A DNA stretch of 64,000 bases from Wukongibacter sp050859025 (GCF_050859025.1 NZ_CP138200.1:3410001-3474000); one strand, 5' to 3'. Numbered from the stretch's first letter, positions 36,751 through 45,197 are shown. The notes: generated by a model from the sequence alone, not told the origin. Translations and numbers: made by a program.

Positions 36751-36969
36751 TTATTCTACTATCCTAAAATATTGTTTCAATCTATCTGTAAGGGTATGAT
36801 CACTTGTGCTAAAAACGGATTCAACAATCATCCCCTCACATTTGAATAGGTACGGATTTTTCACACTTTTTATAAATTCTTGTATCCTTTCATTTGGTTG
36901 CAAATCCCTATTTATCTCTATATTCTTTATATCTATTAATGATGTATTATCCACTAGATTATCATGCAT
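36751..36969 (-). CDS. Small protein of recombinase-linked modules
   Basis: A 72-aa protein with NRDLQPNERIQEFIKSVKNP near residue 25 and SDHTLTDRLKQYF at the end. The pattern 'PxxERixxfixxxxNPYxF…V…F….tL.drLxxyf' is one I have often seen in short proteins beside serine recombinases and conjugative elements. I do not know its function. I use the ATG at 36969, which follows GGGGGCTATTAAT, rather than the ATG five codons upstream. It lies 110 bp ahead of recombinase 1 on the same strand. Confidence 0.65.
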   Translation of the reverse strand: MHDNLVDNTSLIDIKNIEINRDLQPNERIQEFIKSVKNPYLFKCEGMIVESVFSTSDHTLTDRLKQYFRIVE

Positions 36970-37011
36970 ATTAATAGCCCCCATAATTTGGATTATTTAA
37001 ATATATGCTTT

Positions 37012-37656
37012 TTACTGATTGTCTAATGCCAAAAAATATTCAGGATTCTTTCTCTCCTTAATGAATGTGGTTATATCTTCTATGTTATATGTAATCTTAC
37101 AGTTTGGTAGAGCTTGTCTCACAATCTCTCTATAGCTTCCATTAGCTCGTATATCTAAAATGGATATGGCAGCTGTATCTGTTTCTGTTCTAATGGCACG
37201 ACCATATCCTTGCTTTAATTTAGTTAACATCTGAGGGATTAAAATATCTTCCTTGAACTTTCTATTATTACGACTTTGCGATTTCTGATAATCTGTTATT
37301 GGATCAGGGATTGGAAATGGCAGTTTTACAATAATGAGATGGGATAATAAGTCTCCTGTAAAATTAACACCTTCCCATATGCTCCCACAGGCTAGTAAGA
37401 TACCGTTCTTACTTCTTCTGTATTCGCTAATAGCGGAGTTATTTCCCCTAGCTAAGATAAAAAGTGGATATTCTAGCTGCTTATTTTTCAATAATCTATG
37501 TATCTTGCTCATCATTTCATAGGATGTAAATAATACTAAGGCATGTCCATAACTGGCGTTACTTAGTATCACAATCGCCTCTGCTATTCTATTAATATAC
37601 ATATCATCCTCTTGATTAGGGTATGGCATATCATCTGTTTGATAGAGCAGTGTATA
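37012..37656 (-). pseudogene. C-terminal fragment of a DinG/Rad3-type helicase
   Basis: The frame encodes the second helicase domain only: ALVLFTSYEMMSKIHRLL, SIWEGVNFTGDLLSHLIIVK (WEGVNFTG is motif V-like) and KLKQGYGRAIRTETDTAAI (QGYGRAIR is motif VI). The N-terminal ATPase domain is missing. The frame is open up to 37656, exactly where the 764-bp repeat begins, so the gene was cut by the event that created the island. An internal ATG at 37629 could start a fragment, but function is unlikely. Confidence 0.85.
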
Positions 37657-38071
37657 ATGCTAAAGGTTAGTAGATTAATACTTTAAATAGGTAAAAAAAA
37701 TACATCTGACTCAGTTGAAGGATCCAATTCTTTCATTTCTTAATTCCTTAATATAATTTTTGTCTTTTAAAACTATATTTCATCCCCTCCACATATAATT
37801 TTTTTCTAACATTTTACATTTTTTTTACAATTAATTACTTTTTTCATTCCTCTTTATTGTTATTATACAAGCCATCCTATTCGTTGTCAATTTCTTCATA
37901 TATTATCATTTTATGTATTTATTATGCTATTTCTTGTAGAAAAAGATAATAAAGGAAATACGAAACAATAGGAATCTGAGTGATAGTAAGATATCTATAA
38001 TATTGCTATTTTACATTCCTTACTATTTTTTACCTTTTATATTTAATTCTTCATGATAACAACTAGCTTTT
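37656..38071. repeat. 764-bp direct repeat, right copy, left part
   Basis: It matches 23147-23564 at a constant offset of 14509 with scattered substitutions. The copy is interrupted at 38072 by the insertion sequence and resumes at 39755. Confidence 0.92.
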
Positions 38072-38129
38072 TGATATGATACTTCCAAAGTAGATAATTA
38101 AATTACAAATCTACTTTGGAGGTTTTTTC

Positions 38130-38834
38130 ATGGGAAGAAAATTTAAGTTTAGTAAAGAAGAGAAAATCGAAGCATGCGAAAAATATATTAATGGGTATGG
38201 TAGTATCACTAGTATAGCTAAAGAAATTGGATGTAATCCTGAAGGACTTCGCCAATGGTATTTAAAATATAAAATTCACGGGCCAAATGCTTTTAGCCAT
38301 TCAAATCGAAATCGTTCTTATACTAAAGAATTTAAATTATCAGTTGTTTCATTATATCTGTCAGGTAAATATTCGTATCCCGATTTAAGTGCAAAATACA
38401 ATATCATGGATTCAACTATTCGTAAATGGGTCAATAAGTATTATAATGGTATAGAGTTAAATAATTATGATCCCAAAGGAGAAGTCTATACCATGAAATC
38501 TCGAAAAACAACATTTGAAGAACGTTTGGAAATTGTTAAATGGGTTATCTCAAATGGTATGAATTATAAAGAAGCAGCAAGTAAGTTCGCTATTAACTAC
38601 GCCAACGTATATAAATGGACTAAAGCTTACTTAAAGGGTGGTGTAGAAGCTCTTGAGTATAAGAAACGAGGTCCAAAACATAAAAATTCAGTTTATGAAG
38701 TCTCTTTAACAGAAATAGAAAGACTTAAACTTGAGTTGGAAAAAGAGAGAGCTCTTAGGAAACGCAGAGAATTTGAACTAGAAGTTCTTAAAAAAAAAGA
38801 GGAGTTCGAAAAGAAAAATCGTTATCAAAAGTAA
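38130..38834 (+). CDS. IS3/IS150-type transposase OrfA
   Basis: A 234-aa DNA-binding protein with repeated helix-turn-helix units (KIEACEKYINGYGSITSIAK near residue 11; SVVSLYLSGKYSYPDLSAKY near 73; EIVKWVISNGMNYKEAASKF near 131) and a C-terminal leucine-zipper-like helix (LTEIERLKLELEKERALRKR). It binds the IS ends. An ATG at 38130 follows GGAGGTTTTTTC. Near the 3' end, CTTAAAAAAAAAGAGG provides a -1 slippage site into orfB, as in other IS3 members. Confidence 0.93.
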   Translation: MGRKFKFSKEEKIEACEKYINGYGSITSIAKEIGCNPEGLRQWYLKYKIHGPNAFSHSNRNRSYTKEFKLSVVSLYLSGKYSYPDLSAKYNIMDSTIRKWVNKYYNGIELNNYDPKGEVYTMKSRKTTFEERLEIVKWVISNGMNYKEAASKFAINYANVYKWTKAYLKGGVEALEYKKRGPKHKNSVYEVSLTEIERLKLELEKERALRKRREFELEVLKKKEEFEKKNRYQK

Positions 38835-38857
38835 GACAAGAAGCTAGTTATCAAACA

Positions 38858-39712
38858 GTGGATTACTATCGTGATCAAGGATACTCGTTGTCTATGATGT
38901 GTAAAGTCTTAGGTATTGCACGTAGTTCCTATTATAAACATAAAAATAGAATTAAACCTGAAAAAGAAAAGAATGATGAATTGCTTTGTTCTCTAATAAA
39001 TGAGTATCACTTAGCGTTTGATGGTATTTTGGGGTACAGACGAATGACCATGTTTATCAATCGATTAAATCAAAAGACGTATTCTGAGGGATATATACAT
39101 CGTTTGATGAGGTATCAAAATATCACAGCTAGAATCAGACGAAAGAAGGTAAATCGCAAGAAAGTGAAACCAGATTATATTAAAGAGAATATATTATCTA
39201 GAAACTTCAAAGCAGAAAAACCGAATGAGAAATGGCTAACAGATGTCACTGAATTCTCTATTTCAGGTGATAAACGCAAACTATATTTAAGTCCAATTAT
39301 GGATCTTTATGGTAACAGTATTATCAAATATAATTTATCATTTAAAAACAATAATCAGCTTGTTTTTAAAATGTTTGATAGTGCATTGAAGAAGTATCCA
39401 GATGTAAAACCTATATTCCATAGTGACAGGGGTTTCCAATACACATCAACCGTTTTTAAAGGAAAAATAGAAGAAGCTGGTATGCAGCAAAGCATGTCAC
39501 GTATTGGTAAGTGCATTGATAATGGTCCAATGGAAGGATTTTTTGGAACATTAAAATCAGAGATGTTTTATGGTAAGAAGTTTCAATCATTAGAAGAATT
39601 AAAAATGAAGATAATTAAATATATTAAATTCTATAATGAGCAAAGATTTCAAAAAAAATTAGGGTGCTTGGCTCCGATGGAATATCGTAATCAAGCACTC
39701 CATTGTGCATGA
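38858..39712 (+). CDS. IS3/IS150-type transposase OrfB (DDE integrase)
   Basis: The catalytic half of the transposase. An HTH_21 region (VLGIARSSYYKHK) precedes the rve core with the triad D129 (WLTDVTEF), D190 (FHSDRG) and E226 (NGPMEGFFG), 35 residues apart. The frame runs back without a stop to about 38790, so the working product is OrfAB made by -1 frameshifting at the A9 run; the ATG at 38858 is only the first methionine in this frame. It ends 42 bp before the right inverted repeat. All catalytic residues are present. Confidence 0.93.
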   Translation: MDYYRDQGYSLSMMCKVLGIARSSYYKHKNRIKPEKEKNDELLCSLINEYHLAFDGILGYRRMTMFINRLNQKTYSEGYIHRLMRYQNITARIRRKKVNRKKVKPDYIKENILSRNFKAEKPNEKWLTDVTEFSISGDKRKLYLSPIMDLYGNSIIKYNLSFKNNNQLVFKMFDSALKKYPDVKPIFHSDRGFQYTSTVFKGKIEEAGMQQSMSRIGKCIDNGPMEGFFGTLKSEMFYGKKFQSLEELKMKIIKYIKFYNEQRFQKKLGCLAPMEYRNQALHCA

Positions 39713-39754
39713 ATTTTAATTAAATTACCTGTCTACTTGACATGGGTCAGTTCA

Positions 39755-40105
39755 TTTTACTAATTTTTCTTTATTTGTATATTCATGTTGTCTTATAATA
39801 CTATTATTAATTATTCCTAATATATGATTATAGGGAGGAAGAAAAGATGTTTAAATATGTAATTAGTAATGAGATAGAAGTGAGATTAAGTATGCAAAAG
39901 AATTATTTGATGCAATAAGTGCTAATAAAAGTCACTTAAGAAAGTGGATTGCTGAAGAATATAATCAAGTTACCTGTCCCCTTGATTTTTCTTAAATTAA
40001 TTTTCAAAAAAATTAATAAGACCCTAATTACTTAGGATCTTCCTTTAAATTGTTAAATGCTTTTTTAAGCTTAATTAGAGCTTTTTTTTCTATTCTTGAA
40101 ACGTA
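39755..40105. repeat. 764-bp direct repeat, right copy, right part
   Basis: Matches 23562-23910. It contains a second copy of the acetyltransferase remnant (39848-39990) and the last codons of sigK. Unlike the left copy, the sigK reading continues beyond the repeat edge at 40105, so this copy is the ancestral location and the left one the derived end. Confidence 0.9.
39848..39990 (+). pseudogene. Remnant of a RimL-like GNAT acetyltransferase (right repeat)
   Basis: The same broken gene as at 23651: MFKYVISNEIEVRL, then a frame change to YAKELFDAISANKSHLRKWI. Only a few bases differ from the left copy. The shared deletion shows it was already dead before the region was duplicated. Confidence 0.6.
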
Positions 40106-40318
40106 TGATCGAGATATCCCTAACAATTTGGCAATCTCTCTTTGGGTTTTACAACCTCCATTAGCTAAACCATACCTCAATTCAATAACAGTCTTCTCAC
40201 GATTTTTTAGAACATTTGTCATTTTCTTGTATAGGTTCTTAATCTGCATTTTTAACTCAACTTCATCAATTACGGAATCACTATCAGTACCTAAAATATC
40301 TATAAGTGATATTTCATT
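40028..40318 (-). CDS. sigK: sigK C-terminal half (regions 3-4 of sigma-K), split gene
   Basis: An uninterrupted frame running from the core GGGAATGA encodes NEISLIDILGTDSDSVIDEV (region 3 side) through LKNREKTVIELRYGL to the region-4 helix-turn-helix REIAKLLGISRSYVSRIEKK and ends LKEDPK. This is the part of the late mother-cell sigma factor called spoIIIC in B. subtilis. Upstream of the core the frame hits a stop (TAA at 40331), so it cannot be made alone, although an internal ATG at 40249 could give 73 aa. Joining to 51851-51954 at the shared core restores IGIDKEGNEISLIDILG. The absence of damage over ~97 codons argues for continued selection. Confidence 0.85.
   Translation of the reverse strand, partial: NEISLIDILGTDSDSVIDEVELKMQIKNLYKKMTNVLKNREKTVIELRYGLANGGCKTQREIAKLLGISRSYVSRIEKKALIKLKKAFNNLKEDPK
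40314..40318. other. Left recombination core (AATGA on minus strand)
   Basis: TCATT followed by CCCC on the plus strand (GGGGAATGA on minus). It matches the right core at 51851-51855, within an 8-bp identity GGGAATGA. AATGA is, as I recall, the crossover core reported for the B. subtilis skin element. Confidence 0.7.
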
Positions 40319-40330
40319 CCCCTCAATAGC

Positions 40331-40436
40331 TTATCGACAATAGGATATAACTCTATAGTTAAGGTTTTCTAACTTAATTCTAATTGCTTTATCTCTAGTA
40401 TTTTTAATACAAACATTCGCATTAGTCCGACGTTAT
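40331..40436 (-). pseudogene. 34-codon tail just inside the sigK-splitting segment
   Basis: The frame ends KAIRIKLENLNYRVISYCR and a stop, 13 bases before the sigK core. It has no start codon. It looks like the end of a protein once encoded at the edge of the element; I do not recognise the family. Confidence 0.3.
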
Positions 40437-40560
40437 AAATCACATAACTCGTAATATATATATAATAAAGCACATTTATTACATGTCAGTATTTAGAAAA
40501 CAGCTATACTCAATTCTTTACATTAATTTATTTCTATTTGCTTAATAGTAAAAAAAGGGA

Positions 40561-40815
40561 GTGATCCATATTAAAAAGCATTTAACCTTTATAATAATTT
40601 TATTGACCTTTCCCCTTTGGTATCTATTGCTTGAATATCTTAACTTAGATAATTTTCAACGTACCACCATATCTATTTCTCTTATAATCATTATTGCGAT
40701 AAGAAGAATTCGAGAAAAGGTTTTTGGTCTATTTGATATCGTAATCATTTCATTAGTGGCCATTACCCAACTCTTTATCATTATTTGGCCATACGTTGTA
40801 AGAAACTTTTTTTAA
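40561..40815 (+). CDS. Small membrane protein, unknown
   Basis: An 84-aa protein with three hydrophobic helices: FIIILLTFPLWYLLLEYL, TTISISLIIIIAIRRIREKV, and IVIISLVAITQLFIIIWPYV. The start is a GTG at 40561 directly after AAAAAAGGGA. The site is very close, so an unusual downstream start (ATT at 40570) cannot be excluded. A hairpin terminator follows at 40874. I recognise no family. It is the first gene inside the left end of the sigK-splitting segment. Confidence 0.6.
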   Translation: MIHIKKHLTFIIILLTFPLWYLLLEYLNLDNFQRTTISISLIIIIAIRRIREKVFGLFDIVIISLVAITQLFIIIWPYVVRNFF

Positions 40816-40873
40816 AATTACAGGGCTTCACTTTCAAACCATTTATGGATTATAAACTAATACTATAAAAAAA

Positions 40874-40938
40874 TGTGACACCGGAACAGAAAAATCCTTA
40901 TATATATGTATGATTATCCGTTCCAGTGTCATATTTTA
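40874..40938 (+). terminator. Long hairpin terminator
   Basis: TGTGACACCGGAAC pairs with GTTCCAGTGTCATA across a ~30-base loop and is followed by TTTTAT. It ends the transcript of the 84-aa membrane protein. Confidence 0.6.
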
Positions 40939-41146
40939 TAAACTTATCTTCAAATATAGCAACGTATCTTCTACAAATATCTATTTCTTAATATTTTTTA
41001 TGACAATTTTTATGCAAGATCCTTTGAAAATAGCGATTTCCCGGGTAATACATTCAAATATTTTCTATTTTTAAAACTCATTAATCCTTGCTCTGGTATC
41101 TCATTTATTATTACTTATCTTCAGATATATTAATATAATTTGATTC

Positions 41147-41311
41147 TTAGTCATCATCTTTTACTATATTTATATATATACTTTCTAGTTTATTTGCAAA
41201 TTTATTCTCCATATCAGGGATTTCTATATTCTTCTCTTTACACAAATCCTCTATTTTCCTACTCCAATATCTTCTTGCGTCGTATTCGGCATCCCAAATT
41301 CCGTCACTCAT
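41147..41311 (-). CDS. Small acidic protein, unknown
   Basis: A 54-aa protein, MSDGIWDAEYDARRYWSRKI followed by EDLCKEKNIEIPDM and a DDD end. The start is firm: GGGAGGAATTTCAAAT precedes the ATG at 41311. It is charged and soluble with no signal, and no family is recognised. It lies alone between the membrane protein and a palindrome-rich gap in the sigK-splitting segment. Confidence 0.6.
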   Translation of the reverse strand: MSDGIWDAEYDARRYWSRKIEDLCKEKNIEIPDMENKFANKLESIYINIVKDDD

Positions 41312-41435
41312 ATTTGAAATTCCTCCCTTTCAATATCATCTAATGTTCTTCATTAATTCATTAATAGTATATCCATTGAAAATACTTTTAAAAGGTAAAA
41401 TTAACTTTAGAACTCTAAACTCCTATTTTTTAAAT

Positions 41436-41469
41436 AGCTCATATAATTTTAAAAAAAATTATATGAGCT
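41436..41469. repeat. Near-perfect palindrome
   Basis: AGCTCATATAATTTT and AAAATTATATGAGCT form a 15-bp stem around four A's. It has T or A runs on both sides and could terminate either strand. It lies in a 490-bp gap with no supported gene. Confidence 0.6.
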
Positions 41470-41514
41470 GAATACTTTTCTTAATATCTGTTAATACTTT
41501 TAAGGTAACATCAA

Positions 41515-41576
41515 AGAGAATAAAAAAGATGTAATTTTAGTCCCCCTTTAATGCATCTTGATTATTCTCTTTTTCT
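41515..41576 (+). terminator. Orphan hairpin with T tract
   Basis: AGAGAATAAAAAAGATG pairs with CATCTTGATTATTCTCT (three mismatches) and runs into TTTTTCT on the plus strand. No plus-strand gene precedes it, so a small RNA from 41470 onwards is possible. Confidence 0.5.
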
Positions 41577-41712
41577 ATTTTGGATATTTTTCATATTTGC
41601 TTCCACTAGATCAATATGTTTTATATTTAGGAAAAATTTCTATAAAACTACATTTCCTAATATAAAATAATATTATAGTCTACATAAATTTAATAACAAC
41701 CGACAACAGCTT

Positions 41713-41745
41713 TTGACATATTTCACTAAAACTTTGTAGTATAAT
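41713..41745 (+). promoter_or_regulatory. Sigma-A-type promoter
   Basis: TTGACA at 41713, then 18 bases to TAGTAT (overlapping TATAAT three bases later). It lies 58 bp before the start of the 34-residue membrane peptide gene. Confidence 0.5.
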
Positions 41746-41802
41746 TATAGCATTATTGGAAAATATTTGTTATAATTTAATTAGCCACAAAGGAGTGAAT
41801 TT

Positions 41803-41907
41803 ATGAAGAAAAATAATTTGTACAAAGAGAACATTGCTATATATAGCCCTTTAATTGGTATTTTGAGTTTTCTTATCATATATATAATCAAAATCGTGTC
41901 CAGATAA
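41803..41907 (+). CDS. 34-residue membrane peptide
   Basis: MKKNNLYKENIAIYSPLIGI followed by LSFLIIYIIKIVSR: a basic N-terminus and one membrane helix. AAAGGAGTGAATTT precedes the ATG, a promoter-like sequence lies upstream, and an intrinsic terminator overlaps the 3' end, so this short gene has all the signals of an expressed unit. The size, single helix and basic ends resemble small toxic or regulatory membrane peptides (type I toxins, sporulation microproteins), but no family is recognised and no antitoxin RNA is obvious. Confidence 0.65.
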   Translation: MKKNNLYKENIAIYSPLIGILSFLIIYIIKIVSR

Positions 41908-41933
41908 TACTGGGCACGATTTGCTTATTTTTC
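41891..41933 (+). terminator. Terminator overlapping the 34-residue gene end
   Basis: AAATCGTGTCCAGAT pairs with ACTGGGCACGATTT around a tiny loop, followed by GCTTATTTTTC. Confidence 0.8.
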
Positions 41934-42238
41934 TAATTTTTATTAAATAATATTCTAATGCACTTAAAATCTATGATTTAGTTTACTAATTGTAGATTTA
42001 ATATTATTTAATTGATTTTTTAAGTCTTCCTCTATAGTTTATTTCCCTATTTTTAAAATTTTTTTCGTCATAGATATTTCTATTAATAGCTTAGCCATTT
42101 TATTAATTCTTCCATTTGACTAAATTTAACAACAAAAAAACTGTTTTCTTACATTTTTTTAATATTTTATTAATACCAAGTTAACAATAATTCGTTACAA
42201 TGTAACTAAATTAGCCCCTCGATAAAATTTATATATAT

Positions 42239-42277
42239 GGCTTCTGTTATTCTAACAGAAGTCAGTTGTGTTTTTTG
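42239..42277 (+). terminator. Orphan plus-strand terminator
   Basis: GGCTTCTGTTA-TTC-TAACAGAAGTC followed by AGTTGTGTTTTTTG. The preceding 300 bp on this strand hold no gene that I can support. Confidence 0.6.
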
Positions 42278-42345
42278 TCATCTTTTTTAGATAGTTCGTA
42301 AGCTATCTACTTTTTGCTTGTATACATCAAAGACTTAGTCCAGCT

Positions 42346-42537
42346 TTAACTTGATTTCCCTCCTTTATTCTTTAATATATCCTTCCATATCTCCCAACCG
42401 ACTCTATGGTATTCTTCCAGTATCTTTTCAATTTCCTCTGGGGTCTTAGATTTTGAATCAACTATGTGAACTACAGTATTTCCAAAATGATATGTAGTGT
42501 TATAGGCATCTTCTCTATTAACTGATTTAGGTTCCAT
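42346..42537 (-). CDS. Small conserved protein of recombinase-linked elements
   Basis: A 63-aa protein with NTTYHFGNTVVHIV near residue 13 and TPEEIEKILEEYHRVGWEIW near 32. Short proteins with this pattern are often found beside serine recombinases in Firmicute phages and skin-like elements; their role is not known to me. The ATG at 42537 follows GGGGGTAGATGTT. Its presence supports a mobile origin for this part of the segment. Confidence 0.7.
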   Translation of the reverse strand: MEPKSVNREDAYNTTYHFGNTVVHIVDSKSKTPEEIEKILEEYHRVGWEIWKDILKNKGGKSS

Positions 42538-42781
42538 AACATCTACCCCCTTTTATGTAATCCTATGACCTATCTGGTTTGTACTATTCATAGAGATTAG
42601 TTATTCTAATATAATATTTTGATTCTAGACTTTTATAGGATATCTATTATTTATACTTTCTAATACTTAAATAGTTTGGACTTAATTAATTATTCTAATC
42701 GGTTATCAGCACCTATATATTCTTATACTGTTATGTTACAATACAAAAGTGGCTTTAATTATTTTTTAAGGAGTGAACTAC

Positions 42782-43441
42782 ATGGGATCACTTATATTTT
42801 TTGACATAAACGGTACTATTATTAAAAGAGACCATAGAACAGATATCCCCTATCAAAAAGCTATCGATATTTTCCTTAATACCCAAAATGGTATGGATGG
42901 TGTCGATACTTCAGCTCGTTCCGACAAGGATGTCTTTATGGAAGTCTTAGATAATCACAATACATACTTTAGTGAAGGGAAATGGTTGAAATTTCTAAAA
43001 ATCTATGAAGAACAACTAGAAGCCTTTAGAAAAACCGATGTTTGGAGAGCCAATGTAGATTCAGTTGATATTATACAAAAGCTGTCTAAAACCAATCATA
43101 AGCTTTCTTTAATTACTGGAGAACTTAGTATTGGTGCCCGTTACAAGCTTGAAAAATTAGGGGTTTGGAAATATTTTGCCACTGGAGGCTTTGGTGAGGA
43201 CGGCCTTAGAAGATTTGACATTGCAAAATCAGCTTTAGAAAAGGTAAAATCCCTTTATAGTGATGGCTACGAGAACATGTACGTTATAGGAGATACTATT
43301 TTAGACATTAAAACTGCTAGACATCTTGGAGCTAAGATAATTTCAATTACCACTGGATCTAATACCAAAGAAGAATTAATAAAAGAAAATCCAGATTACA
43401 TTATTGATTGTTTTGAGGAAATTGAACATCTTTTCCTTTAG
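42782..43441 (+). CDS. HAD family hydrolase
   Basis: A 219-aa haloacid-dehalogenase-type phosphatase. Motif I is FFDINGT (nucleophile Asp8), motif II is SLITGE, motif III Lys lies before motif IV, and motif IV is GDTILDIKTA. The C1-type cap domain follows motif I. The order and length match phosphoglycolate-phosphatase-like or Cof-unrelated HADs; the substrate is unknown. I use the ATG at 42782 after AAGGAGTGAACTAC; a GTG three codons earlier overlaps that site. It is monocistronic, and copy 3 of the palindromic repeat lies just downstream. Confidence 0.9.
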   Translation: MGSLIFFDINGTIIKRDHRTDIPYQKAIDIFLNTQNGMDGVDTSARSDKDVFMEVLDNHNTYFSEGKWLKFLKIYEEQLEAFRKTDVWRANVDSVDIIQKLSKTNHKLSLITGELSIGARYKLEKLGVWKYFATGGFGEDGLRRFDIAKSALEKVKSLYSDGYENMYVIGDTILDIKTARHLGAKIISITTGSNTKEELIKENPDYIIDCFEEIEHLFL

Positions 43442-43500
43442 TTGATTTTTTAATTTAAAAAAAGGATAGCATCATAATTATCTTACTATCCTCTAATTCT

Positions 43501-43608
43501 TATATATAGGGTTCAAATAGTAGAACTTAATTTATACATGTACAAATACTCAGCGTTTCTGGGAGTTTTGGACACGTATAAATTAAAGTCTCTACTGGAA
43601 TCTCTATA
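43501..43608. repeat. Intergenic palindromic repeat, copy 3 (inverted)
   Basis: The reverse complement of copies 1 and 2, starting AGGGTTCAAATAGTAGAACT and ending CTACTGGAATCTCTATA. It lies between the HAD gene and the end of the glycosyl hydrolase gene, where it could serve as a shared barrier between convergent transcripts. Confidence 0.85.
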
Positions 43609-43628
43609 AATAATATGTATTTTAGAAA

Positions 43629-44879
43629 TTAACGATTAATCTCTTGCATAAATCCAACCAATTCAGGTTTTCTTACTAGGGTTCCATATCTAAACATCGC
43701 ATATCCACCTACATTATCGGTTACACGATTAAGATTCACCTGAGCACGAAGTTGGTCCACACCGTACCACGGACTATTTGGATCGGTATTGCCTGCACGA
43801 TAGGCAGCTTGTCCAATATATAAATCCACATCAGTATCAGCAACAACATCGGACCACCAGTTTAATATTTTCTCATAGTCTGCTACTTCATAACCGATAT
43901 TCCAGTAAATTTGAGGCATTATATAGTCTAGATACCCTGCTTTAACCCATCCCCTTGTATCAGCATACATGTTATAGTAGGATTCCTTTCCCTTTGTATC
44001 TGAACCTAAAGGATTTGAACTACTATTTGCCCAGATTGCAAACGGGCTTACTCCAAACTGTAAGTTCTCATCCTTTTCCTTCACTACATTATACATTTTT
44101 TTGATAAGATTATCTATATTGCTACGTCTCCAATCTCCTATATTGTCATATTCTCCTCCGTATTGAGCATATGTATCAGCATCGTTAAAAACCTTGCCAG
44201 GATAAAAATAATCATCGAGATGTATGCCATCAATATCATAATTTTCAACAATCTCAGAAACGCCATCCAAAATCATTTGCTCAACTTCAGGAATACCAGG
44301 ATTAAAGTAATGCCTAATCTTATCACCACTACCGGATGCCACTACCCACTCTGGATGAAGGATTGCAGGATGATCGTATGCCAGCTCATCTAGTCCACTG
44401 CTCTTCATCGTAATTCGATAGGGATTAATCCACGGATGAATTTCAATATTTCTTTTGTGTGCTTCAGCAATAATGAATTCTAATGGATCAAAATTCTTAT
44501 CTGGAGAAGTCATCTGGTTTCCCGTTAAATACTTTGACCAAGGAAAAATTTTTGAGGGATATAGAGCATCGGCAGCTGGTCGAACTTGAAAAAAGACTGT
44601 GTTAAAACCCATTCCTTGGATATTATCAAGCATCTCAACAATCTCTTTTTTAAGAACACCACTTTCTGTAGTAGCTCCAGCTAAAGGATAATCTAGCCCA
44701 TAAACCGTAGCTACCCAAATAGCTCTAAGCTCTCTTTTCTGATTGCTGACATCTTCTTCTACTCCAAGGGCATTCTGAGTTCCATCATAACCTAAGCTTC
44801 TAAAGGCATATACTGGAACCGTAAGCATCAATAAAACTAAGAACATTGTAAAGAACTTTACCGCAACATTTTTTACCAA
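43629..44879 (-). CDS. Secreted GH10-like glycosyl hydrolase (YngK/DUF187 family)
   Basis: A 416-aa extracellular protein. The signal peptide is VKFFTMFLVLLMLTVPVYA. The TIM-barrel domain begins RELRAIWVATVYGLDYPLAG, with GFNTVFFQVRPAADALYPSK, EIHPWINPYRI, NYDIDGIHLDDYFYP and YLDYIMPQIYWN. The family is thought to act on peptidoglycan or related glycans. I choose the TTG at 44879: AAAGGGGGTCATTTAC precedes it and the signal peptide starts there. An upstream ATG at 44918 would add 13 residues with no site. It is monocistronic. Confidence 0.92.
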   Translation of the reverse strand: MVKNVAVKFFTMFLVLLMLTVPVYAFRSLGYDGTQNALGVEEDVSNQKRELRAIWVATVYGLDYPLAGATTESGVLKKEIVEMLDNIQGMGFNTVFFQVRPAADALYPSKIFPWSKYLTGNQMTSPDKNFDPLEFIIAEAHKRNIEIHPWINPYRITMKSSGLDELAYDHPAILHPEWVVASGSGDKIRHYFNPGIPEVEQMILDGVSEIVENYDIDGIHLDDYFYPGKVFNDADTYAQYGGEYDNIGDWRRSNIDNLIKKMYNVVKEKDENLQFGVSPFAIWANSSSNPLGSDTKGKESYYNMYADTRGWVKAGYLDYIMPQIYWNIGYEVADYEKILNWWSDVVADTDVDLYIGQAAYRAGNTDPNSPWYGVDQLRAQVNLNRVTDNVGGYAMFRYGTLVRKPELVGFMQEINR

Positions 44880-45047
44880 GTAAATGACCCCCTTTGTCGT
44901 ATAATGACAGTATAACACGATATATGATAATTAGAAACAGGAGATTGGTAGGATTTTATAATTAGTACCATTCTTTAAAATAATTTCTAGAAACTTGATC
45001 AGAACATTGAATATATGCTTATCTTTATATTATTTTCCTATACTATA

Positions 45048-45152
45048 TATCAAACTATTTAGAAAAAAACTTGATATATAGAACGCACTTATAAATCTAC
45101 ATTTTGGTTTCTTTAATAGCCAAAGTTTCAAGGCTTTTAAAGGAATCAAAAT
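45048..45152. repeat. Two adjacent palindromes between hydrolase and transporter
   Basis: CTATATATCAA...TTGATATATAG (45048-45083) is followed by ACATTTTGGTTTCTTT paired with AAAGGAATCAAAATGT (45095-45152), enclosing a nested GCC/GGC stem. It fills the 318-bp gap between two minus-strand genes. It may end the MFS transcript, though no T tract is evident. Confidence 0.5.
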
Positions 45153-45197
45153 GTAAAAGATTTATTGCGACTTCTATAGCTAAAAAATCTGGATCCT

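Larger units (their letters stand above)
38072..39754 (+). mobile_element. IS3-family (IS150-like) insertion sequence, complete
   Basis: A 1683-bp element with imperfect inverted ends: TGATATGATACTTCCAAAGT at the left and, reversed, TGAACTGACCCATGTCAAGT at the right. Comparison with the empty left-hand repeat shows AGC-TTTTT-ACT split, with a 3-bp (TTT) target duplication. It holds two overlapping genes, orfA and orfB, joined through an A9 slippery run. The ends begin TG and finish CA, as in IS150-group elements. Both genes look intact, so it may be active. Confidence 0.93.

Noticed and set aside
40331..40436. KAIRIKLENLNYRV tail read as sigma region 2
   Set aside because: It superficially recalls 'KLIERNLRLV', but it lies on the element side of the AATGA core and the sigma-K order would be wrong. 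I treat it as an unrelated gene end.
41140..41343. 67-aa plus-strand frame
   Set aside because: It overlaps a better-supported 54-aa minus-strand gene with a strong ribosome site (41147-41311).
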